Notes under the pieces: model-generated
Databases searched by the model: none
Seen by the model: the letters and a program-made list of their open reading frames with translations, nothing else
What the model was told of the DNA's origin: nothing
Made by a program: the position numbers and the translations under genes
Shown: positions 23,801 to 37,500 of the stretch, in pieces
Numbering within the stretch: the stretch's first letter is position 1
Layout of the letters: every line of letters begins with the position of its first letter
Source of the DNA: Strongylocentrotus purpuratus
Lineage: Eukaryota; Echinodermata; Echinoidea; Camarodonta; Strongylocentrotidae
Length of the DNA: 64,000 nt
Assembly (NCBI RefSeq): GCF_000002235.5
Contig: NW_022145594.1
Coordinates: 16,432,501-16,496,500, forward strand
Direction: 5' to 3'

Positions 23801-26800
23801 AAGGAAGCTTCTGTCCATTTCCTTTCAATTTGTATTAGACCTGTCTAGACTAGACTCTTATTGATGAAATTAAGATCAAGTCTAGAGCCGGCTAGAGGTC
23901 TAGGTCTAGTAGGCCTAACATTTTTTTTTAAATGTTTTCTTGGGGTGGTTATGAAAATCATCATCATCCTGTAGGAAATGATCGCACCAACAGCCACAAC
24001 TAGCACTGCAGCTCAGACAGAGGTGATACCAGACCGAAATTTCTGTCTCTTTCGTTCGTTAGCCTCTGATTTGGGTAGGGTCGGCTCCTGAAAGAGAGGA
24101 GCCGACCAAATCAGAGGCTAACGAACGAAAGAGACAGCTAGATCTAGATTTAGGCCTAGTGCTAGTCCACTTTTAGGCAACAGCGTCTCGAAAATCCACT
24201 ATAAAAGTAGTTTCTACGTCTAGCAATGATTTTTAAGGTGATGTTAAGGTCGTATAAGCGTACGAAAGTACAATAGTGCCAAGAAAAAAATTACCCGGTA
24301 AGAAATTGCTCAATCTCAGGAAATGAAAATGTTAACCGACAATTATTTGCACGTATGGGACTGCTCTGCGAACAATGTGAACATTTATCAAGTTTTCCCC
24401 AAATTTATTCAGTTAAAAGCATTTTAGATTATCACCAGTACAGCAACATGAAAGTAACAAAAATACTTTATTAGCTGGTGTAACTTTCATGAGCGCTTAT
24501 CCATACAAAAGAGTGTAAATTGTTATCAAATATAGAAATTCAAATGCAAAACTTACCGTTCACTCTCCGCGGACAGTCGATTTAACTAAAAAGTGACGTC
24601 ACGCGAAGTTAGGCCGAACTATGACGTATTTAAACCTGCCCTCTGAGCCGCCTAAAGTTAGGCCGAACTTTGACGTATTTGAGCCTGGCTTATCTTTAGG
24701 CCACCTTCGAGAATAGCAAAAAAGATAGTCCATGGTTTAAACCAGGTTTAGGCCACTGATTTAACTTAGGCCGCTTTCGAGAATACCACCCTATGGGTGG
24801 TATTCTCGAAAGCGGCCTAAGTTAAATCAGTGGCCTAAACCTGGTTTAAACCATGGACTATCTTTTTTGCTATTCTCGAAGGTGGCCTAAAGATAAGCCA
24901 GGCTTAAATACGTCATAGTTCGGCCTAACTTTAGGCGGCTCAGAGGGCAGGTTTAAATACGTCATAGTTCGGCCTAACTTCGCGTGACGTCACTTTTTAG
25001 TTAAATCGACTGTCCGCGGAGAGTGAACGGTAAGTTTTGCATTTGAATTTCTATATTTGATAACAATTTACACTCTTTTGTATGGATAAGCGCTCATGAA
25101 AGTTACACCAGCTAATAAAGTATTTTTTTTACTTTCATGTTGCTGTACTGGTGATAATCTAAAATGCTTTTAACTGAATAAATTTGGAGGAAACTTGGTA
25201 AATGTTCACAGTGTTCGCAGAGCAGTCCCATACGTGCAAATAATTGTCGGTTAACATTTTCGTTTCCTGAGATTGAGCAATTTCTTACCGGGTAATTCTT
25301 TTTCTTGGCACTATTGTCCTTTCGTACGCATATACCACCTTAACACCACCTTAAAACTATCATTGCTAGACGTAGAAACTACTTTTATAGTGGATTTTCG
25401 AGACGATGTTGCCTAAAAGTGGACTAGCAGTCTCTTTCGTTTGTTAGCCTCTGATTTGGGTAGTGTCGGCTGTTGTAATTTGGGTTGGAAAGTAGGCTAA
25501 TAACTATTAAGCTAAATAAATGTAAGTATATAGAGACAAACAAAATGGAGCCTGCAGAAACACGTGTGGTTGCTTTGGTAGTTTAATCCAGACTCAATAT
25601 CCATGTGCTTTTACATGTATAATGTAGTGAACAGAAGACCCTTGCATACACTTGCATTGTGTGTAGGCCCTATGCATCTAATATGAATAACAATGAACTG
25701 TGCCTAACAGCTGCAGTGCATTTCTAAGTGGCATGTTAATTTCAATTGCATGTTAGTTTCAATGAACCTGTTTCTAAACATAACATCGGCTCCTCTCTTT
25801 CAGCCGACCCTACCCAAATCAGAGGCTAACAAATGAAAGAGACAGAAATTTCGGTCTGGTATCACCTCTGCCTGAGCTGCAGTGCAGTGCTAGTTGTGGC
25901 TGTTGGTGTGATGATTTTCATAACCACCCACCCCCCCCCCCCCCCCAAGAAAAAAACTTTTTTTGTTAAAACAATATTAATAGACCTAGATCTAAATTTC
26001 ATCAGAGTCTAGTCTAGACAGGTCTAATAGAAATTGAAAGGAAATGGACAGAAGCTTCCTTTTTTTGACATACATTTGCTGATAATGTTACTGTAACAGT
26101 AGTTTAGTCTAATAATACTATTACAGTAGTTAGTAAACTACAGAGAAAGAGAAATTGTAATTTCTTATCAAATATCAACATATTTTTCATCTTGATTTTC
26201 TGCTATTTCAGGTTCTTTTCAATTGATGCATGGGGATGAAAAAAGAAGGCCTCTCCCAAGCTATGGTGTTCTTGTGAAGTCCATCTCAATAGCCATTGCC
26301 AGGAGATGGGAGCAATACATCTCAATTCCTTCAACAAGAGAGGCAGTCCTGCAGAGTGCAGACCCAACATGAATGTTATAATTACTGCCATTTCCCTGGC
26401 GTTAATATGGTGCACCCACATAGGCATCTCCAAGCCAGTTGGCCCAACACCAGTTATTTCCTGAACAGGAAAAATAGATACTCCATTTTTCTTGGAAAGT
26501 CTGCTGGTGAGTAAAGCTGTAATTACGCCTAAATTTTGTAAACTAAATCATGTTTATACAATTTTTATTAAAAGATCTCCTGATTTTATGAATCTGCAGA
26601 TGTGTCTACAGGTACATTATGAAGTGATTTAAAATTGTTTTGTCTGATGAATGTAGGTGCAATCTACACTCAAACTTTTATTCATTTTACATCGGCACGA
26701 GCTAATATTTTCAGCTCAATTGCCATGGCTACCAGTCACTCCTGACAGTGACAGCTTGGTCTAGACTTTTGGGAGGAACTATCTCTGAAAATAAGACACA

Positions 26801-28547
26801 AATAATCAACAGTTGATTAACTTCTTTAAAATTTGGGTCAGAAGAAAATTCAAACCTACCGCTAACAATTCTGGACCATATAAGACTTAGAGACCTACAG
26901 ACTGCAGTACAGTACAGTGCAGTAAATTTTCATTTTACTTTTTCCCCTTTCACGAAGCTCATTTTGGGAGATAACATAACAATTAACAAAGACAATCTTT
27001 GGTCTAATGTTAGATTGAACTAAAACGGAAAAGTTGGGCTCTAACGATTAGGGCCTTGTAAAATCTCCATTCCAGGCTGCGTTTACATCTAGGTTAGGCC
27101 AACTGTCGGCTGGTTTTATAAGTAATATGTAGACCTCTAAACTTAATTTTAGGAAAGGGACTAACTTGGCTATAGACTTTAACTACTTAGGGCTTTCTTA
27201 GGCCATGACATGACAAGTACAACTTGGTGCAAGCACATTTATGAGATAGTACTGCAAGAATGTGTATGTTTGTTCTTGACTTTAAAAGAGATACCGGTAG
27301 TCATTCTGTAAATCAATGATTACTAGTAACTGAGTGGGGAGGGGGTGCCTAGTCACTGCCTACATGAAAGGCGCCTTAAGTTTTTTGTTTAAGTTAGAAT
27401 ATGATTGACACTATAACTAAGAACAATTATCAATGGAGTAGATCTTTGATATTTTAATGAGGTCTAAACCTTTTAATTTTTGTTTCAGGATGATGTTTTT
27501 CTTCAGTAAAATAAATGAAGGCAAATTCCCCGATAACTGAGACAAATTCAGAGAGAGGAAGGAGAACTACTGAGCTGCTGAATTTCTGACAGGTAGGCTG
27601 TAAGAATAAGTTGTTGTTTGTATGCCCAGGTACTTCAAGGATGGCATTTGTTCATTCACATTTTTCCATCAATACTTTTATGTAATTGATTATGCACTCC
27701 ACTTTTACCACAATGTACATGCAAGACCTTTTTAATGTTTAACAGAAATAGGTTTCAATGTGCTTCCTTTCATTCTTTTCTCTTTTCATTCAACAGACAT
27801 ACTTGCAAGGACTATGAAGTTCTACTTAGCCTCTTCAATGAACCAGACTCCATCTGCTGTAACTGTGACTGCATGGGGATCAATACCTTTGTATTATAAT
27901 CCTCATAACATGAAGATATGGTAACAAACAAGCAACCATTGATAAAAAGCCTGATATGTCCTTGTTGTGTGTGTGTGAACCACAAAGCAACCATCACTCA
28001 TAAGGATGTTTTTATGTACATCAGATGTTCATTGTTTCACTGGAAAAATTGTGATTTTGAATCATTTAAGAAATCATGTTTTATAATGTGTTTATAATAT
28101 AGTGCAAGTCATGATATAACAGATTCCCTGCAAAAGAAACACGGCTCAAAAGTAGACTATGCTTTGTTTAAAAAAAATGGGAGAAGGTAATGTAACAAAT
28201 ACATAACATTTAATTCTAATAGTTTCAAGTAGCAGATTATGAGGCTATTGGAGCTTAATATTTGATTTTGACATTCAATTTTATAATCGTATTCATCGTG
28301 AATTACAATCTTTTCTGTTTTAAGAAAAATAAATAAATTGAACATAATTGTTGATATGTTATATACAATATTCCTTTCATATCTTTTGATTTTTGGGTTC
28401 ATTGAATTATACATGGAAAAAGTCTTGAAATAGAACAGTGAGAGAACAGAGAGCGAGCGAGAGAGAGAGAGATAGAGTAAAAGAGAAAGGGAACCAAATG
28501 AGAAAGAACAATTTAATGGTGAGAGAAATAAACAATGATGTGAGATA

Positions 28548-28593
<46 letters not shown>

Positions 28594-31500
28594 TAGGGAG
28601 AAAGAGTTGGGGGGTACAGTGCCCCCTTTTTCAAATGCCCCTTTTTATATAGGAAAGTTCCCTTTTAACTTTGTAAGAAGTGCCCCCTTTTCCATAGGAA
28701 AAGTGTCCCTTCCCCTTTTCACCTCTGATAAGTGCTCCTTTAATTTTGACACGCGCCCCTTTTCCTTTGACAAGTTTCCATTTTCCTTTGCAATAAGTGC
28801 CCCTTTTCACTTTTGAGAAGTGCCCCTTCACCTCTGATAATTGCCCTATTTAAATCTGAGAGGTGCCCCTATTAACAAAATTATCGGTACCCCTTTTCTT
28901 TCAACAAATGCACATTTCCTTTATTATAAGTGCCTCTTTTTCATTCTCATAAGTGCCCCTTTTAAAATATGTTCAATGCCCCTTTTCAGGTGCGATATGT
29001 GACCCTTTTCACCTCTGATAATTTCCCTTTTAACAATGATACAATTCCAGCAAGTGGCAGTGCCCTTTTTGTTGGTGCTGCCCCCCGCTTTGGAAGTCGC
29101 TCCGCCGTCCCTGGACGTCATATTGCTCAAGTTGTTGAGGTGATGCATCCTCTCCACACTGCGCGCATCCATTGTCTTAGCCCATTGTCTTAGTGCATTG
29201 TGACGTCATATTGCTCAAGTTGTCGAGGTGATGCATCCTCTCCACACTGCGCGCATCTATTGTCTTAGTGCATTGTGACGTCGCAGCTTCGGTACTGAGC
29301 ATGTGCAGAAACTGTAACCATGGTGAATAATCCATGGACTAAGTTAGGCCAGGTTTAAACCATGGATCAGTTAGGCCACCTTTCGAGAAATGAAAATGAC
29401 TTAGGTCAGCGGCCTAAGTTAAGCCTGGCCTAACTAAACCACGGTTTAACTTAGGCCAGGTTTAACTTAGGCCGCTTTCGAGAATACCACCCAATGGGTG
29501 GTATTCTCGAAAGCGGCCTAAGTTAAATCAGTGGCCTAAACCTGGTTTAAACCATGGACTATCTTTTTCGCTATTCTCGAAGGTGGCCTAAAGATAAGCC
29601 AGGCTTAAATACGTCATAGTTCGGCCTAACTTTAGGCCGCTCAGAGGGCAGGTTTAAATACGTCATAGTTCGGCCTAACTTCGCGTGACGTCACGTTTTA
29701 GTTAAATCGAGTGTCCGCGGAGAGTGAACGGTAAGTTTTGCATTTGAATTTCTATATTTGATAACAATTTACACTCTTTTGCATGGATAAGCGCTCATGA
29801 AAGTTACACCAGCTAATAAAATATTTTTGTTACTTTCATTTTGCTGTACTGGTGATAATCTAAAATGCTTTTAACTGAATAAATTTGGGAGAAACTTGGT
29901 TAATTTTCATGGTGATTGCAGACCAGTCCCATACGTGCAAATAATTGTCGGTTAACATTTTCGTTTCCTGAGATTGAGCAATTTCTTACCGGGTAATTTT
30001 TTTCTGGCCACTATTGTACTTTCGTACGCATATACCATCTTAACACCACCTTAAAAATATCATTGCTAGACGTAGAAACTACTTTTATAGTTGATTTTCG
30101 AGACGCTGTTGCCTAAAAGTGGACTAGCACTAGGCCTAGGCCTAAATCTAGATCTGGCTGTCGCTTTCGTTCGTTAGCCTCTGATTTGGGTAGGATCTTT
30201 TTCAGGAGCCGACCCTACCCAAATCAGAGGCTAATGAACGAAAAAGACGGAAATTTCGGTCTGGTAACACCTCTGCCTGAGCTGCAGTGCTAGTTGTGGC
30301 TGTTGTTGGGATAATTTTCTACAGGATGATGATGATTTTCATAACCACCCACCCCCCCCCCCCCCCTCCCCAAGAAATCTAAATTTCATCAATAAGAGTC
30401 TAGTCTTGACAGGTCTTATAGGAATTGAAAGGAAATGGACAGAAGCTTCCTTTTTTGACATATACATTTGCTGATAATGGTACAGTAGACCTAGCTTACT
30501 ATTAGTAAACTACAGAGAAAGAGAAATTGTAATTTCTTATCAAATATCAACATATTTTTCATCTTGATTTTCTGCTATTTCAGGTTCTTTTCAATTGATG
30601 CATGGGGATGAAAAAAGAAGGCCTCTCCCAAGCTACTGTGACCCGCCTTGTGAAGTCCATCTCAATAGCCATTGCCAGGAGATCGGAGCAATACATCTCA
30701 ATTCTTTCAACAAGAGAGGCAGTCCTGCAGAGTGAAGACCCAACATGAATTTTATAATTACTGCCATTTCCCTGGCGTAAATATGGTTGGTGCTATTGAT
30801 TGCACCCACATAGGCGTCTCCACGCCAGTTGGCCCAACACCAGTTATTTCCTGAACAGGAAAAATAGATACTCCATTTTTCTTGGAAAGTCTGCTGGTGA
30901 GTAATGCTGTAATAACGTCTTACTTTTGTAAACTAAATAATGTTTATACAATTTTTATTTAAAAGATGTGCTGATTTTATGAATCTGCAGATGTGTCTAA
31001 AGGTACATTATGTAGTGATTTAAAATTGTTTTGTCTGATGAATGTAGGTGCAATCTACGCTCAAACTTTTATCATTTTACGTCGGCACGAGCTAATATCT
31101 TCAGCTTGATTGCCATGGCTACCAGTCACTCCTGAGAGTGACAGCTTGGCCTAGACTTTTGGGCGGAACTATCTCTGAAAATAAGACACAAATAATCAAC
31201 AGTTGATTAACTACTTTCAAATTTGGGTCAGAAGAAAACTCAAACCTACCACTAACAATTCTAGATCATATAAGACTTAGAGACCTACAGACTGCAGTAC
31301 AGTACAGTGCAGTAAATTTTCATTTTACTTTTTTCCCCTTCACGAAGCTCATTTTGGGAGATAAAGTAAACAAAGACAATCTTTGGTCTAATGTTAGATT
31401 GAACTAAAATGGAAAAGTTGGGCTCTAACGATTAGGGCCTTGTAAAATCTACATTCCAGGCTGCGTTTACATCTAGGTTAGGCCAACTGTCGGCTAGTTA

Positions 31501-34500
31501 TCTAAGTAAGATGTAGACCTCTAGACTTGATTTTAGGAAAGAGACTAACTTGGCTTTCTTAGGCCATGACATGGCAAGTACAACTTGGTGCAAGCACATG
31601 AGATAGTACTGCAAGAATGTGTATGTTTGTTCTTGACTTTAAAAGAGATACCGGTAGTCATTCTGTAAATCAATGATTACTAGTAACTGAGTGGGGAGGG
31701 GGTGCCTAGTCACTGCCTACATGAAAGTTAGTTGTTTTTTTTAAGTTAGAATATGATTGACACTATAACTAAGACCAATTATCAATGGAGTAGATCTTTG
31801 GTATTTTAATGAGGTCTAAACCTTTTTATTTTTGTTTCAGGATGATGTTCTTCTTCAGTAAAATAAATGAAGGCAAATAACCTGATGATTAAGACAAATT
31901 CAGAGAGAGGAAGGGGAACTACTGAGCTGCTGAATTTCTGAGAGGTAGGCTTTAGGAATAAGTTGTTGTTTGTATGCCCAGGTACATTTGTTCATTCACA
32001 TTTGTCCATCAATACTTTCATGTTACTGATTATGCACTCCACTTTTACCACAATGTGCATGTAAGTCCACTTTGGTCACAATGTACATGCAAGACCAATT
32101 TAATGTTTAATAGAAATAGGTTTCAATGTGCTTCCTTTTATTCTTTTCTCTTTTCATACAACAGACATACTTGCGGGGACTATGAAGTTCTACTTAGCCT
32201 ATTCAATGAACCAAACTCCATCTGCTGTAACTGTGACTGCATGGGGATCAAAACCTTTGTAGTATAATCCTCATAACATGAAGCTATGGTAACAAACAAG
32301 CAACCATTGATAATAAGCCTGATATGTCCTTGTTGTGTGTGTGAACCACAAAGCAACCATTACTCATAAGGATGTTTTTATGTACATCAGATGTTTACTG
32401 TTTAACTGGAAAAATTGTGATTTTAAGCCATTTAAGAAATTATGTTTTGTAATGTGTTTTATAATATAGTGCAAGTCATGATATAACAGATTCCCTGCAA
32501 AAGAAACACGGCTCAAAAGTAGACTATGCTTTGTTTTAAAAAAATGGGAGAAGGTAATGTAACAAATACATAACATTTCATTCTAATAGTTTCAAGTAGC
32601 AGATTATGAGGCTATTGGAGCTTAATATTTGATTTTGACCTTCAATTTTATAATCGTATTCATCATGAATTACAATCTTTTCTGTTTTAAGAAAAATAAA
32701 TAAATTGAACATAATTGTTGATATGTTATATACAATATTTCTTTCATATCTTTTGATTTTAAGTGTGCATATCGTTGGGTTCATTGAATTATACATGAAA
32801 AAAGTCTTGAAATAGAACAGTGGGAGAACAGAGAGCGAACAAGAGAGAGAGAGAGAGAGATAGCGTAAAAGAGAAAGGGAACCAAATGAGAAAGAACAAT
32901 TTAATGGTGAGAGAAATAAACAATGATGTGAGATAGTGTGTGTGTGAGAGAGAGAGAGAGATGGAGATAGAGAGAAAGAGTTGGGGGGGGGGGGTGACAG
33001 TGCCCCTTTTTTCAAATGCCCCTTTTTATATAGGAAAGTTCCCTTTTAACTTTGTAAGAAGTGCCCCTTTTTCCATAGGAAAAGTGCCCCTTCCCCTTTT
33101 CACCTCTGATAAGTGCCCCTTTAATTTTGACACGCGCCCCTTTTCATTTGACAATTTTTCATTTTCCTTTGCAATAAGTGCCCCTTTTCACTTTTCAGAA
33201 GTGCCCCTTCACCTCTGATTATTGCCCTATTTAAATCTGAGAGGTGCCCCTATTAACAAAATTATCGGTGCCCCTTTTATTTCAACAAATGCACATTTCC
33301 TTTATTATAAGTGCCTCTTTTTCATTCTCATAAGTGCCCCTTTTAAAATATGTTCAATGCCCCTTTTCAAGTGCGATATGTGACCCTTTTCATCTCTGAT
33401 AATTTCCCTTTTAACAATGATACAATTCCAGCAAGTGCCCTTTTTGTTGGTGTTGCCCCCCGCTTTAGAAGTCGCTCCGCCGTCCCTGGACGTCATATTG
33501 CTCAAGTTGTCGAGGTGATGCATCCTCTCCACACTCAGCGCGCATCCATTGTCTTAGCCCATTGTCTTAGTGCATTGTGACGTCATATTGCTCAAGTTGT
33601 CGAGGTGATGCATCCTCTCCACACTGCGCGCATCCATTGTCTTAGTGCATTGTGACGTCGCAGCTTCGGTACTGAGCATGTGCAGAAACTGTAACCATGG
33701 TGAATAATCCATGGACTAAGTTAGGCCAGGTTTAAACCATGGATCAGTTAGGCCACCTTTCGAGAAATGAAAATGACTTAGGTCAGCGGCCTAAGTTAAG
33801 CCTGGCCTAACTAAACCACGGTTTAACTTAGGCCAGGTTTAACTTAGGCCGCTTTCGAGAATACCAATGGGTGGTATTCTCGAAAGCGGCCTAAGTTAAA
33901 CCTGGCCTAACTTAGTCCGTGGTTTAGTTAGGCCAGGCTTAACTTAGGCCGCTGACCTAAGTCATTTTCATTTCTCGAAAGGTGGCCTAACTGATCCATG
34001 GTTTAAACCTGGCCTAACTTAGTCCATGGATCATTCACCATGGTTACAGTTTCTGCACATGCTCAGTACCGAAGCTGCGACGTCACAATGCACTAAGACA
34101 ATGGGCTAAGACAATGGATGCGCGCAGTGTGGAGAGGATGCATCACCTCGACGACTTGAGCAATATGACATCCAGGGACGGCGGAGCGAATTCCAAAGCG
34201 GGGGGCAGCACTAGCAAAAAGGGCACTTGCTGGAATTGTATCATTGTTAAAAGGGAAATTATCAGAGGTGAAAAGGGTCACATATCGCATCTGAAAAGGG
34301 GCACTTATGAGAATGAAAAAGAGGCAATTATAATAAAGGAAATGTGCATTTGTTGAAAGAAGAGGGGCACCGATAATTTTGTTAATAGGGGCACCTCTCA
34401 GATTTAAATAGGGCAATTATCAGAGGTGAAGGGGCACTTCTCAAAAGTGAAAAGGGACACTTATTGCAAAGGAAAATGGAAACTTGTCAAAGGAAAAGGG

Positions 34501-37500
34501 GCGCGTGTCAAAATTAAAGGGGCACTTATCGGAGGTGAAAAGGGGAAGGGGCACTTTTCCTATGGAAAAAGGGGCACTTCTTACAAAGTTAAAAGGAAAC
34601 TTTCCTATATAAAAAGGGGCATTTGAAAAAAGGGGCACTATACCCCCCCCCCCCTAACTCTTTCTCCCTATCTCCACCTCTCTCTCTCTCTCACACACAC
34701 AATATCTCACATCATTGTTTATTTCTCTCACCATTATATTGTTCTTTCTCATTTGGTTCCCTTTCTCTTTTACTCTATCTCTCTCTCTCGCTCGCTCTCT
34801 GTTCTCTCACTGTTCTATTTCAAGACTTTTTCCATGTATAATTCAATGAACCCAACAGTATGCACACTTGAAATCAAAAGATATGAAAGGAATATTGTAT
34901 ATAACATATCAACAATTTTATTTATTTTTCTCAAAACAGAAAAGATTGTAATTCACGATGAATACGATTATAAAATTGAAGGTCAAAATCAAATATTAAG
35001 CTCAAATAGCCTCATAATCTGCTCCTTGAAACTATTAGAATTAAATGTTATGTATTTGTTACATTACCTTCTCCCATTTGTTTTAAACAAAGCATAGTCT
35101 ACTTTTGAGCCGTGTTTCTTTTGCAGGGAATCTGTTACATCATGACTTGCACTATATTATAAAACACATTATAAAACATGATTTCTTAAATGATTCAAAA
35201 TCACAATTTTTCCAGTGAAACAATGAACATCTGATGTACATAAAAACATCCTTATGAGTGATGGTTGCTTTGTGGTTCACACACACACAACAAGGACATA
35301 TCAGGCTTTTTATCAATGGTTGCTTGTGTGTTACCATAGCTTCATGTTATGAGGATTATAATACAAAGGTTTTGATGCCCATGCAGTCACAGTTACAGCA
35401 GATGGAGTCTGGTTCATTGAAGAGGCTAAGTAGAACTTCATAGTCCTTGCAAGTATGTCTGTTGAATGAAAAGAGAAAAGAATGAAAGGAAGCACATTAA
35501 AACCTATTTCTGTTAAACATTAAAAAGGTCTTGCATGTACATTGTGGTAAAAGTGGAGTGCATAATCAATTACATGAAAGTATTGATGGAAAAATGTGAA
35601 TGAACAAGAGCCATCCTTGAAGTACCTGGGCATACAAACAACAATTTATTCGTACAGCCTACCTGTCATAAATTCAGCAGCTCAGTAGTCCTCCTTCCTC
35701 TCTCTGAATTTGTCTCATTTATCAGGGAATTTGCCTTCATTTATTTTACTGAAGAAAAACATCATCCTGAAACAAAATAAAAAGGTTTAGACCTCATTAA
35801 AATATCAAAGATCTACTCCATTGATAATTGTTCTTAGTTATAGTGTCAATCATATTCTAACTTTAACAACAAAACTTAAGGCGCCTTTCATGTAGGCAGT
35901 GACTAGGCACCCCTTCCCCCCTCAGTTACTAGTAATCATTGATTTACAGAATGACTACCGGTATCTCTTTTATAGTCAAGAACAAACCTTCACATTCTTG
36001 CAGTACTATCTCATAAATGTGCTTGCACCAAGTTGTACTTGCCATGTCATGGCCTAAGAAAGCCCTAAGTAGTTAAAGTCTATAGCCAAGTTAGTCCCTT
36101 TCCTAAAATTAAGTCTAGAGGTCTACATCTTACTTAGATAACCAGCCGACAGTTGGCCTAACCTAGATGTAAACGCAGCCTGTAATGGAGATTTTACAAG
36201 GCCCTAATCGTTAGAGCCCAACTTTTCCATTTTAGTTCAATCTAGCATTAAACCAAAGATTGTCTTTGTTATGTTATCTCCCAAAATGAGCTTCGTGAAA
36301 GGGGAAAAAGTAAAATGAAAATTTACTGCACTGTACTGTACTGCAGTCTGTAGGTCTCTAAGTCTTATATGGTACAGAATTGTTAGTGGTAGGTTTGAAT
36401 TTTCTTCTGACCCAAATTTGAAAGTAGTTAATCAACTTTTGATTAATTGTGTCTTATTTTCAGATAGTTCCGCCCAAAAGTCTAGGCCAAGCTGTCACTG
36501 TCAGGAGTGACTGGTAAGCTATGGTCACACATCAGAGCAGCGACCGACCGATCAGTAGCCTGCTCGGTCGCTGCTGGAATTAGGCATCGCCCAGCGATTA
36601 GGTCGGTGCCCGGGCGGCGAGTGAAAAATGAGCAGGCGCCGCCCAAATTTTAACTCCGCGCTAAAACTTCAGCGGCGACCGAGCGATGCCCTAAAAACTA
36701 GCGGTGCCTGAGCGGCCGCCGCTCGGTGGCCGGGCAGCCCCGGGCAGAATTGGTTAAAAACTCGCCGCTCGGCCGCCGAGCAGGCTACTTTTGGGTAATG
36801 TGACCATAGCATAGCCATGGCAATCGAGCTGAAAATATTAGCTCGTGCCCATGTAAAATGAATAAAAGTTTGAGTGTAGATTGCACCTACATTCATCAGA
36901 CAAAACAATTTTAAATCACTTCATAATGTACCTGTAGACACATCTGCAGATTCATAAATTCAGCAGATCTTTTTAATACAAATTGTATAAACATGATTTA
37001 GTTTTACACAATTTAGGCGTAATTACAGCTTTACTCACCAGCAGACTTTCCAAGAAAAATGTAGTATCTATTTCTCCTGTTCAGGAAATAACTGGTGTTG
37101 GGCCAACTGGCTTGGAGATGCCTACGTGGGTGCAATCAATAGCACCGACCATATTAACGCCAGGGAAATGGCAGTAATTATAAAATTCATGTTGGGTCTG
37201 CACTCTGCAGGACTGCCTCTCTTGTTGAAGGAATTGTGATGTATTGCTCCCATCTCCTGGCAATGGCTATTGAGATGGACTTCACAAGGCGGGACACCAT
37301 AGCTTGGGAGAGGCCTTGTTTTTCATCCCCATGCATCAATTGAAAAGAACCTGAAATAGCAGAAAATTTCTCTGTAGTTTACTAACAAGCATTATAAGCC
37401 TAAACTACTGTAACAACAGCAACTGTATGTCAAAAAAGGAAGCTTCTGTCCATTTCATTTCAATTTGTATTAGACGTATCTGTCTAGACTAGACTCTTAT

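Larger units (their letters stand above)
20383..24791 (-). mobile_element. PIF/Harbinger element 1 of 4
   Basis: A 4409-bp element bounded by GGGTGGTATTCTCGAAAGCG and its inverse. Its left flank is TAA (20380-20382). Inside the termini are stacked short inverted words (GGCCTAAGTTAAAC, CCATGGTTTAAACC). A GGGGCAC-rich array lies at about 20770-21262. A transposase exon remnant lies on the minus strand (23340-23653), and a hairpin at about 24045-24140. Orientation: 'A' end left, 'B' end right. The 3-bp TAA/TTA-type target and an HARBI1-like exon place it in PIF/Harbinger. Reading frames are broken, so it is non-autonomous. Confidence 0.85.
24795..29492 (+). mobile_element. PIF/Harbinger element 2 of 4 (inverted)
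   Basis: 4698 bp, separated from element 1 by TAT (24792-24794) and from element 3 by AAT (29493-29495). It begins with the B end and finishes with the A end, so it is inverted relative to element 1. It carries the transposase exon (26212-26506) on the plus strand and the GGGGCAC array reversed at about 28612-29105. The hairpin at its left (25435-25850) is opened by ~370 bases of extra sequence absent from the other copies. Confidence 0.85.
29496..33865 (+). mobile_element. PIF/Harbinger element 3 of 4
   Basis: 4370 bp, in the same orientation as element 2 (B end first). It is flanked by AAT on both sides (29493-29495, 33866-33868), the only copy here with matching 3-bp flanks. Its right terminus lacks the last four bases (ACCC) of the usual ...AATACCACCC. 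It contains the transposase exon at 30584-30896 and the reversed GGGGCAC array at about 33000-33490. Confidence 0.85.
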
